Assembly (NCBI GenBank): GCA_964444685.1
Contig: CAYUIG010000074.1
Location: forward strand, 1 to 11,029
DNA length: 11,029 nt
From: CAYUIG01 sp964444685
Lineage (GTDB): Bacteria > Gemmatimonadota > Gemmatimonadetes > Longimicrobiales > RSA9
Direction of reading: 5' to 3'
The position numbers and the translations under genes were made by a program. The stretch's first letter is position 1. Every line of letters starts with the position of its first letter. This document shows positions 1 through 5,883 of the stretch, in pieces. The notes beneath the pieces are model-generated. The model ran no database searches and was not told where the DNA came from. It was given only the letters and a program-made list of their open reading frames with translations.

Positions 1-597
1 TACGGCGCGGAGTTCACGTACTCGACGCGCGGCCGCTGGGGCATGGAGGACTACGAGGACCTGATGAAGGCGGTCGACATCGTGGCGCAGCGCCCGGACG
101 TGGACTCGACACGCATGGGTGTCACCGGCGGATCCTACGGCGGCTTCATGACCGCGTGGATCACCACGAAGACGGACCGCTTCAAGGCCGCGCAGACCGA
201 CCGCATGATCTCGAACTGGATGTCGTGGTGGGGCGCCTCCGATGCGCAGGGACTCACCGAGTTCGAGTTCTACGGCAAGCCGTGGGAGCGCTGGGACCTG
301 TACGACGGGCTGTCGCCCATCAAGTTCGTGCAGAACGTGAAGACGCCCACCCTCATCGTGCAGTCCGAGGAAGACCACCGCACGCCGATGGCCGATGCCG
401 AGCAGTGGTTCGCCTCGCTCGAGAAGCTGGGTGTGCCCGTCGAGTTCGTTCGCTATCCGCGCTCGAACCACGACCTGTCCCGCACGGGTGAGCCGTGGCT
501 CCTGGTCGACCGCCTCGGCCGACTCCGCCAGTGGTTCTCGCACTGGCTCGGCGTGCAGGAGCCGGTGCGGGCGGACTCGCCTGATTCCGGTAACTGA
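1..597 (+). CDS. S9 family peptidase (prolyl oligopeptidase-like), C-terminal catalytic part
   Basis: The reading frame is open from base 1, so the start and the expected N-terminal beta-propeller lie upstream of the window; 198 residues remain, ending in TGA. This is the alpha/beta-hydrolase domain of the S9 dipeptidyl-/acylaminoacyl-peptidase type, serine peptidases that cleave short peptides. Visible catalytic triad: the nucleophile Ser45 (window numbering) in GGSYGG, Asp125 in SEEDHRTP, and His157 in SNHDLS. The lead-in GRWGMEDYEDLMKAVD is also typical of the family (the region that places the hydrolase fold before the nucleophile elbow). Any signal peptide cannot be seen. A strong intrinsic terminator follows the stop, so this is the last gene of its transcript. 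The exact subfamily and substrate cannot be decided from the C-terminus alone. Confidence 0.93.
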   Translation, partial: YGAEFTYSTRGRWGMEDYEDLMKAVDIVAQRPDVDSTRMGVTGGSYGGFMTAWITTKTDRFKAAQTDRMISNWMSWWGASDAQGLTEFEFYGKPWERWDLYDGLSPIKFVQNVKTPTLIVQSEEDHRTPMADAEQWFASLEKLGVPVEFVRYPRSNHDLSRTGEPWLLVDRLGRLRQWFSHWLGVQEPVRADSPDSGN

Positions 598-604
598 GCT
601 GTTC

Positions 605-645
605 AGGAAGGGGAGCTTCGAATGAAGCTCCCCTTTCTCGTTATT
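605..645 (+). terminator. Rho-independent terminator after the S9 peptidase
   Basis: A perfect 11-bp stem (608-618 pairing with 625-635) encloses a 6-nt loop (cgaatg). It extends by G-U, G-C and A-T pairs to 605-618/625-638. A T-rich tail follows (tctcgttatt). It lies 8 nt after the stop codon of the S9 peptidase gene. On the opposite strand there is no T-run, so it probably works in one direction only. Confidence 0.85.
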
Positions 646-646
646 C

Positions 647-879
647 CGGGCGACATGAACTGACGAACGACGGGCGACGTACGACGGGCGACTTACACGG
701 GCGACAAACGACGGGCGACGAACTCGGGAATCAGCGGGTGCCACCCCGCCTGTCCCCGCCGTGAGTCGCCCGTCGTGTTGTCGCCCGCCCCAGGTCGCCC
801 GTCGTGTGTCGCCCGTCGTTCGTCAGTTCATGTCGCCCGTCGTTCGTCAGTTCATGTCGCCCGTAGTTCGTCGCCCGCA
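647..879. repeat. Intergenic repeat array forming a large imperfect palindrome
   Basis: The core unit is GTCGCCCGTCGT and its complement ACGACGGGCGAC. The left half (647-720) carries the unit on one strand and the right half (764-879) carries it on the other. Bases 647-678 are an exact reverse complement of 808-839 (32 of 32). Extending to 647-692 against 794-839 gives 46 positions with 2 mismatches, and the match continues with gaps toward a central segment of about 43 nt (721-763) that has its own small GCGGG/CCCGC hairpin. The right half also contains an exact 24-nt tandem duplication (808-831 and 832-855) plus a partial third copy. The array lies between convergent genes and ends at the stop codon of the EEP gene. 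No open frame here looks coding. Confidence 0.9.
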
Positions 880-1872
880 TCATCCGGACAGCTCTATCCG
901 CGCAAGCAACGGATGATGATCAGAGCCGAAGATGCGCGCGCCGGGCGTGGGATCTTCGAGACGTCGCACACGCACGGAGTGGATGCGGCCGGCGGGACGG
1001 AAGAGGATGTGGTCGAGCAGGAGGCGGAGCGGGCCGCGCCGGAGCGTGGTCCCCCAGCTGCCTTCGCGTTCGGCCAGATGCAGCCCGGCCTCGACGAGGG
1101 TGAGGATCGCGGGGTCGCGCAGGCCGAGCGGCGTGTTCAGGTCTCCGCCCACCAGCAGCGGGCGGTCGTGGTCGGCACCGAGACGAAGCGCGAGCGCGCG
1201 CGCCTGCACGACGCGGCCGTCCGCAAAGCGGCCGATGCGCCGGCCTTCCGGCTGTCCGCCGACATCGAGATGCGCGGATGCGAGTGGCAGCTCCGGCAGC
1301 GGCGCGAGTTCCGCGGCGACGACCACGCGCCGCTGCTTCACGTACGGCAGCAGGAACGCGTGCGATGATGCGAACGGCACGTTCGCGAGGATGGCGTTGC
1401 CGCGATCGCTGGCATGCACGCCGTTGCGCATCGAGGGCGCATAGCGGAGGCTGAGCGACAGCGAGCGCGCGGCGGCCACGATGTCTTCGGGCTCGCGCGG
1501 ATGCAGCGCACCGCCGTGCCGCCGCGATTCGAGTCGTTCCGGCACGCTCGGATCCGCGCGATACGCCTCCTGCACGAGGATCACGAACGGGCGCGCCGGA
1601 TCCGCACCCGCGCCGCCCCACTCGCCGCTGGCGAGACGCTGCACGACTTCGGTGAGCCGGCCCGCACCCACCGCCACGTTCCAGCTCAGTACATCGATGC
1701 CCGTGGGTTTCGTTGCTGTCGGTGCGACGAGGTCGAGTGCGACCGGACCCCCGACGTTGGCACGCCAGACCGCGAGCTCCGGATGCTGGAGCTCGTCGAT
1801 CGGCGAGTCGAAGACGTCGGCGCGTGCGCTCAACGGTTCAGGCCGGCGGCCGCGCGTCCCGTATCCGTCCAT
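880..1872 (-). CDS. Endonuclease/exonuclease/phosphatase (EEP) family hydrolase
   Basis: A 330-residue protein of the EEP (DNase I-like) fold, metal-dependent phosphodiesterases or phosphatases acting on nucleic acids, lipids or other phosphoesters; the substrate cannot be told from sequence. Motifs in order: LSWNVAVG (Asn65), LVQEAYR (catalytic metal Glu102), RGNAIL (157-162), ASAHLD (His201), GGDLNTP (Asp244, Asn246), LLLDHILF (287-288) and the terminal GSDHHPLLARI (Asp318, His319). The catalytic set looks complete. No signal peptide is evident. It is downstream of and overlaps the M28 peptidase gene, so the two are co-transcribed. Start choice is uncertain: ATG at 1872 gives a 43-bp overlap, while an in-frame TTG at 1833-1831 shares the sequence TTGA with the peptidase stop codon. 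Neither has a clear Shine-Dalgarno. The first 58 residues lie outside the recognisable fold. Confidence 0.9.
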   Translation of the reverse strand: MDGYGTRGRRPEPLSARADVFDSPIDELQHPELAVWRANVGGPVALDLVAPTATKPTGIDVLSWNVAVGAGRLTEVVQRLASGEWGGAGADPARPFVILVQEAYRADPSVPERLESRRHGGALHPREPEDIVAAARSLSLSLRYAPSMRNGVHASDRGNAILANVPFASSHAFLLPYVKQRRVVVAAELAPLPELPLASAHLDVGGQPEGRRIGRFADGRVVQARALALRLGADHDRPLLVGGDLNTPLGLRDPAILTLVEAGLHLAEREGSWGTTLRRGPLRLLLDHILFRPAGRIHSVRVRRLEDPTPGARIFGSDHHPLLARIELSG

Positions 1873-3350
1873 GTCGGACGCTCGGGATCGGACGCCACCG
1901 CAGCCGTGAGATGGAATACGAGCCGGCCAACACGCGCGGCCTTGTCGTCGTCGATCGTGTCCGGCTCGTCCGACGGGCGGTGATAGTCGTCGTGCAGGCC
2001 GGTGGTGAAGAAGATGGCCGGCACGCCTTCGCGCGCGAAGTTGTAGTGGTCGCTGCGGAGGAACAGCCGCTCCTCCGGCACGGGATCGGGCATCACCGTG
2101 AGCCCGAGCGCCGGCTGCTCGCGCGCGATGCGCTGCACGAGCGGGCCGAGCGACGTGTAGTCGAGGCCGATCCCGATCACGCTGTCGGGCGCGTTGCGGC
2201 CCACCATGTCCATGTTGACGTTCGCCACGATGCTGTCGAGCGGCACGGGTGAGTTCGCGACGAAGTGGCGCGACCCGAACAGCCCCTTCTCCTCCCCGCT
2301 CACGGCGAGGAAGATCAGCGAGCGCGCGGGACGCACGCCCGCGGAGGCGAACGCCTCGGCCACCTCCATCATCACCGACGTGCCGGACGCGTCGTCGTCC
2401 GCGCCGTTGAAGATCGAGTCGCCGGTTTCATCGGGTGCACCCACACCGACGTGATCGAAGTGGGCGGAGAGCACGACGTAGGTGTTCGAGAGCACCGGGT
2501 CGCTGCCGCGCAGGATGCCGACCACGTTGGGCGGATGCGTCTCCGAAACCGCGCGTGCGGCCGTGATCGTCGCTGTGAGCTCACCGATGGCCGTGGGCGG
2601 CGACGCGCCCCCGTCACGCAGCGCGACGAGGTCCGCACCCGCCGCAGCGAACGCCGGCTCCGCCGATTCCCACGTCACCCCGGCGACGGGCACGGGGGCC
2701 ATCTGCTGCACGAGCGCATCCGCGACCTGGCCGATCATCGTGCCATCGGTGCCCGGCTCGAGGATGAGCAGCACCGCGGCGGGCCGTGCCGCCATCGATG
2801 CCATCAGCGCGCCACCCACGGCCTCGCCGAACTCCGATGACTCGAGGCTGCCGGGCGCATGGAACGCGACGATCTTCCCGGTCGCGGATGCGTCGAGCGC
2901 CGACATGCCGACGCGTGCCGTGCCCGCGAAAACGACGGGGCCACGCACGGAATCGGCCGATGAGGGCAGCAGAAAGAAGTCGCGCTGATAGATCGGCTGC
3001 GCCACACCGACGCGGTCGCCGCCATCGAAGCGGAGCCGTGCCACGTTCATGCGCGCCGCCTCGTACGGCCAGCGCTGGATGAATGTGCCGGAGTCACCGC
3101 CCGGCTCGAGCCCGAGCCGCTCGAAGTCCGCGGCGATCCAGCGCGCGGCCTCTTCGAGCTCCGGACTCGGCGTATTCCGTCCGCGCATCTCGTCGCTGGC
3201 CAGATACGCGATGCGCCGGTCCACATCCGCGGCTGTGATCGTGGCCGCGGCGGCCGCGAGATCGGGCCCGGCCGCGGGTCCCGATGCGGGCGGCGCGCCC
3301 GCGCACGCAGCCGCGAGCAGTGGAACGAGAACGAACGGCGATCGACGCAT
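1830..3350 (-). CDS. M28 family zinc aminopeptidase, predicted lipoprotein
   Basis: A 506-residue co-catalytic di-zinc peptidase of family M28 that removes N-terminal amino acids from peptides. The start is ATG 3350 because GGAGGAG (3359-3353) lies directly upstream. An in-frame ATG at 3398 would add 16 residues ahead of the signal peptide and is rejected. The N-terminus is MRRSPFVLVPLLAAACAG, a lipoprotein signal with a somewhat weak lipobox ending at Cys16, so envelope anchoring is predicted. A PA-like insert (about residues 135-260) precedes the catalytic core, as in many secreted M28 enzymes. Metal and catalytic motifs: SAHFDHVG (His297, Asp299), NGADDDASG (bridging Asp near 319), SGEEKGLFGS (Glu353, Glu354), NMDMVG (Asp381) and HDDYHRPSDEPD (His457). 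All expected ligands are present. It is first in a two-gene unit with the EEP gene and divergent from the symporter. Confidence 0.95.
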   Translation of the reverse strand: MRRSPFVLVPLLAAACAGAPPASGPAAGPDLAAAAATITAADVDRRIAYLASDEMRGRNTPSPELEEAARWIAADFERLGLEPGGDSGTFIQRWPYEAARMNVARLRFDGGDRVGVAQPIYQRDFFLLPSSADSVRGPVVFAGTARVGMSALDASATGKIVAFHAPGSLESSEFGEAVGGALMASMAARPAAVLLILEPGTDGTMIGQVADALVQQMAPVPVAGVTWESAEPAFAAAGADLVALRDGGASPPTAIGELTATITAARAVSETHPPNVVGILRGSDPVLSNTYVVLSAHFDHVGVGAPDETGDSIFNGADDDASGTSVMMEVAEAFASAGVRPARSLIFLAVSGEEKGLFGSRHFVANSPVPLDSIVANVNMDMVGRNAPDSVIGIGLDYTSLGPLVQRIAREQPALGLTVMPDPVPEERLFLRSDHYNFAREGVPAIFFTTGLHDDYHRPSDEPDTIDDDKAARVGRLVFHLTAAVASDPERPTWTDTGRAAAGLNR

Positions 3351-3352
3351 GG

Positions 3353-3359
3353 CTCCTCC
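3353..3359 (-). promoter_or_regulatory. Ribosome binding site fixing the M28 peptidase start
   Basis: On the minus strand GGAGGAG lies 2 nt before ATG 3350. It selects this start over the in-frame ATG 48 nt upstream and places the lipoprotein signal peptide exactly at the N-terminus. Confidence 0.75.
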
Positions 3360-3430
3360 GACAGAGTGCAGGAATCGGGCGTATGTGCTACTCGCCACAG
3401 GACTTGTTGTTTCAGAACCGCAGGAAACCC

Positions 3431-3460
3431 TTGCCGCGCGCGCGGGGCCCGTCCCATACT
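3431..3460 (+). promoter_or_regulatory. Possible sigma70-type promoter for the symporter gene
   Basis: TTGCCG (3431-3436) and CATACT (3455-3460) are separated by 18 bp, each matching 4 of 6 positions of the -35 and -10 consensus. It lies in the divergent intergenic region about 100 bp before the symporter start. In DNA this GC-rich, matches at this level occur by chance, so the call is weak. I see no convincing promoter for the M28 gene on the other strand. Confidence 0.25.
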
Positions 3461-3529
3461 CGGGCCTCCGTCACGACACGGCCAATTCAGGCATTCAACG
3501 GGATAGAAGCCGAAGGCGGCGAACGACCA

Positions 3530-3548
3530 GGGGCCCGGGCAGGGCCCC
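3530..3548 (+). promoter_or_regulatory. GC hairpin in the symporter leader
   Basis: GGGGCCC (3530-3536) and GGGCCCC (3542-3548) form a perfect 7-bp G/C stem around a 5-nt loop. It ends 7 nt before the GAGG that precedes the symporter start. It could limit ribosome access or stabilise the mRNA 5' end. There is no T-run, so it is not a terminator. The function is inference only. Confidence 0.35.
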
Positions 3549-3564
3549 CTAGACCGAGGTGGAC

Positions 3565-5343
3565 ATGGAGATGCTGCAGCGCCTGTTCGAATCGTTCCTG
3601 GGTGCGATCGAGCGAGTCGTCGACGTCCTGAGCCCGATCATTTGGGAAACGGGCATCCCGGTGGGCGAGGAGAACATCCCGTTCGTCATCATCGCCCTGG
3701 TCGGGACCGGCCTGTTTCTCACGCTGCGCCTCGGCTTCATCCAGATCCGGCGGCTCGGCCACGGCTTCGGCGTCACGTCGGGCAAGTACGATGACCCCAA
3801 CGAGCCCGGTGACGTATCGCACTTCCAGGCGCTCTCCACGGCGCTGTCCGCCACGGTCGGCATCGGCAACATCGCGGGCGTGGCCATCGCCATCCACTAC
3901 GGCGGCCCCGGCGCGCTGTTCTGGATGTGGATGACTGCGTTCGTCGGCATGGCAACGAAGTACAGCGAGGTCGTGCTCGCGCAGACCTACCGCGTCGTCG
4001 AGTCGGAGGACCGCGATCCGGAGAAGTGGGAAGGTTCGGTTTCGGGCGGGCCGATGTACTACATCGAGAAGGGGCTCGGCGCGAAGTGGAAGCCGCTGGC
4101 CATCTTCTTCGCCGTGATGCTCGGCACCACCGCGTTCCTGACGGGCAACGGCATTCAGGCCAACACGCTGGCCGACCAGATGAACACGTCGTTCGGCGTG
4201 CCGCACTGGGCCAGCGGCCTGATCAGCGCCACCGTCGTCGCCGCGGTCATCCTCGGCGGCATCACGCGCATCGGCAAGGTGACCGCCGTGCTCGCGCCGC
4301 TCATGGCCGCGATCTACGTGACCGGCGGTGTGGCCGTCATTCTGATGAACGCCGGCGACATCTTCCCGACCTTCGGCCTGATCTTTCGCGAAGCGTTCAA
4401 CCCGTCCGCGTCCATTGCCGGGACGGGCGTGGGCGCGATCCTGGTCACGATGATGTGGGGCGTGCGGCGCGGCCTCTTCTCCAATGAGGCCGGCCAGGGC
4501 TCCGCACCGATCGCGCACGCGGCAGCGAAGACAGACGAGCCGGTGTCCGAGGGCGTGGTCGCACTGCTCGAGCCGTTCATCGACACGATCATCATCTGCA
4601 CGATCACCGGCTTCGTGATCGTGATGACGGGCGTGTGGGATGCCAAGCACCCGACCGACCTCGTGCTCACGAGCGGCGACATCTCGTACGTCCGCGATCT
4701 CGACGACGGCCGCATCGAGCGCGGCATTGCCGCCCCCGCCGAGCTGCGCGTCGAGAACGGGCTGCCCGTGGCCACCGGCGGCGAACCGCGCTTCGCGTGG
4801 CACGACGTGCGCGTCGACGAGTTCTTCGTCGACCGCGAGCAGACGGTTCCGTTCACCGGTGTGATCCGGCCCGCCGAGAGCGCGGCAATCGGTGACGACG
4901 GCACGCGCTACACCACGCTCTACGGCGACGCCGTGGAAACGGGGGCGCCGCTGACGAGCATGGCGTTCGAGAGAGGCTTCGGTCACATCAGCGCCATCGC
5001 GGGTGACTACATCGTCATCCTCGGCGTGCTCCTGTTCGCAATCTCCACCGCGATCTCGTGGAGCTACTACGGCGACCGGTGCGCGAACTACCTGTTCGGC
5101 AAGGCCGCGATCCGGCCCTACCGCATCGTGTACGTGATCATGCATTTCGTCGGCGCGGTCGCGCCGCTCGCCGCCCTCTGGGACCTCGGCGACGTCTTCC
5201 TCGGCATCGTCATCCTGCCGAACCTGCTCGCGCTCCTGCTCCTGTCGCCCACCATCGCGGCACAGACGAAGAGCTACTTCGAGCGCAAGCCCTGGATCGA
5301 GAACGCCGAGGTTCACCGGCGGGTCAAGGAGGCCGGGCAGTAG
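3565..5343 (+). CDS. Sodium:alanine/glycine symporter, AGCS family, with large insert
   Basis: An inner-membrane secondary transporter of the alanine or glycine:cation symporter family (AGCS, TC 2.A.25), importing small amino acids with Na+ or H+. Family signatures are strong: FLTLRLGFIQIRRL, HFQALSTALSATVGIGNIAG, GPGALFWMWMTAFVGMATKYSE, GPMYYIEKGLG, WGVRRGLFSNEAGQGSAPIA and the late helix ISWSYYGDRC. With ATG 3565 the protein has 592 residues, about 100 more than is usual for the family. The excess is a hydrophilic stretch (nt 4639-4941) between the helix ending MTGVW and the motif APLTSMAF. Start choice: GAGG (3556-3559) sits 5 nt before ATG 3565; GTG 3559 and ATG 3571 are alternatives. The stop codon overlaps the start of the next gene. 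The substrate is inferred from the family. Confidence 0.95.
   Translation: MEMLQRLFESFLGAIERVVDVLSPIIWETGIPVGEENIPFVIIALVGTGLFLTLRLGFIQIRRLGHGFGVTSGKYDDPNEPGDVSHFQALSTALSATVGIGNIAGVAIAIHYGGPGALFWMWMTAFVGMATKYSEVVLAQTYRVVESEDRDPEKWEGSVSGGPMYYIEKGLGAKWKPLAIFFAVMLGTTAFLTGNGIQANTLADQMNTSFGVPHWASGLISATVVAAVILGGITRIGKVTAVLAPLMAAIYVTGGVAVILMNAGDIFPTFGLIFREAFNPSASIAGTGVGAILVTMMWGVRRGLFSNEAGQGSAPIAHAAAKTDEPVSEGVVALLEPFIDTIIICTITGFVIVMTGVWDAKHPTDLVLTSGDISYVRDLDDGRIERGIAAPAELRVENGLPVATGGEPRFAWHDVRVDEFFVDREQTVPFTGVIRPAESAAIGDDGTRYTTLYGDAVETGAPLTSMAFERGFGHISAIAGDYIVILGVLLFAISTAISWSYYGDRCANYLFGKAAIRPYRIVYVIMHFVGAVAPLAALWDLGDVFLGIVILPNLLALLLLSPTIAAQTKSYFERKPWIENAEVHRRVKEAGQ
5326..5332 (+). promoter_or_regulatory. 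Shine-Dalgarno inside the symporter 3' end
   Basis: AAGGAGG lies within the last symporter codons, 10 nt before GTG 5343. It is the main evidence that the small downstream frame is translated, and from GTG 5343 rather than from an internal ATG. Confidence 0.6.
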
Positions 5344-5672
5344 TGTCCGGAAAGGCGGACGCCGCGCAGGCCCGGCTTTCCGCAATGGAGTACCGGAGGA
5401 TGGTGCTGTTCATGGCCATCCTCCCGGTACTCTGCTGGGCCCTCGTCCTGTGGGCCACCGTCGCAGGGATGCTCGCCGGGACGCTGATCGGCGCAGCCTT
5501 CGTCGCCACCGTCACCTGCTGCGGCATGCTCGCAATGCTTCACCGCCACCGGACCACCCTCGTCGATCCCGCCCAACCGCCACCCGAATGGCCCACCGTA
5601 CTCGCGCTCACACTGCGCGACTACACGCTGCTAGCCATTGCCGGCCAGGTCCTATACTGGCTCATGCGGTAA
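5343..5672 (+). CDS. Small hypothetical membrane protein coupled to the symporter
   Basis: A 109-residue protein I do not recognise. A GTG start overlaps the symporter stop by one base (TAGTG) and is preceded by AAGGAGG (5326-5332) with a 10-nt spacer, so translational coupling is likely. In-frame ATGs at 5385 and 5400 are possible but poorly placed alternatives. After a short polar N-terminus there are two adjacent hydrophobic segments (about residues 20-43 and 44-65, including TVTCCGML), then a basic stretch HRHR, a Pro-rich linker, and a C-terminal hydrophobic helix (about 90-108, ending YWLMR). The result is three membrane-associated segments. Context suggests an accessory subunit or stability factor for the symporter, but this is inference. 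It ends just before a repeat array, so the transcript probably ends there. Confidence 0.65.
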   Translation: MSGKADAAQARLSAMEYRRMVLFMAILPVLCWALVLWATVAGMLAGTLIGAAFVATVTCCGMLAMLHRHRTTLVDPAQPPPEWPTVLALTLRDYTLLAIAGQVLYWLMR

Positions 5673-5675
5673 CAA

Positions 5676-5806
5676 CCCGCCGTAAGTGCCCACCGTAAGT
5701 GCCCCGCCGTAAGTGCCCCGCCGTGAGTGCCCGCCGTAAGTGCCCGCCGTCAGTCGCCCGCCGTTGGTCGCCCGCCATAAGTCGCCCGCCCCCCGTCGCC
5801 CGCATC
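5676..5806. repeat. 13-14-nt tandem repeat array (CCCGCCGTAAGTG type)
   Basis: About ten degenerate head-to-tail units begin 3 nt after the stop codon of the preceding gene. Early units read cccgccgtaagtg, and middle units carry an extra C (ccccgccgtaagtg or ccccgccgtgagtg). Late units shift to cccgccgtcagtcg, cccgccgttggtcg and cccgccataagtcg. The late form, with GTCGCCCGCC across its junctions, resembles the GTCGCCCGTCGT unit of the 647-879 array, so the two belong to one repeat family. All units face the same way here, so there is no large palindrome. There are no unique spacers, so it is not a CRISPR array. The rest of the 5673-5883 gap holds only the leader of the next gene. Confidence 0.88.
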
Positions 5807-5874
5807 TCCTCCCGCCACCCCTCGCGCACCCGACACCCACCGGCCACATTCCAGCCCTCGAACAGAACCAGGCC

Positions 5875-5880
5875 GGAGGA
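5875..5880 (+). promoter_or_regulatory. Ribosome binding site fixing the propeller-amidohydrolase start
   Basis: GGAGGA ends 3 nt before ATG 5884, where a typical signal peptide begins. The upstream in-frame extension (to 5740) would translate the repeat array, so it is rejected. Confidence 0.75.
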
Positions 5881-5883
5881 CCC

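Noticed and set aside
605..638. Bidirectional terminator serving the EEP gene as well
   Set aside because: Read on the minus strand, the stem is followed by cctgaac with no T-run, and it lies more than 240 nt beyond the EEP stop codon.
880..1983. Plus-strand open frames across the EEP gene (such as 932-1444 and 1414-1983)
   Set aside because: They are Arg/Ala-rich shadows of the minus-strand EEP gene, which has all its catalytic motifs.
3487..5385. A 632-residue open frame antisense to the symporter
   Set aside because: It is the complement of a clearly conserved transporter gene; its translation is rich in Arg, His, Asp and Ala without any recognisable motif, as expected for an antisense frame in high-GC DNA.
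5676..5806. CRISPR-like array
   Set aside because: Units are 13-14 nt and head-to-tail with no unique spacers; no cas genes are in the window.
5740..5883. N-terminal extension of the propeller-amidohydrolase into the repeat array
   Set aside because: The ribosome site and signal peptide both point to ATG 5884; the extension only translates repeats and leader.
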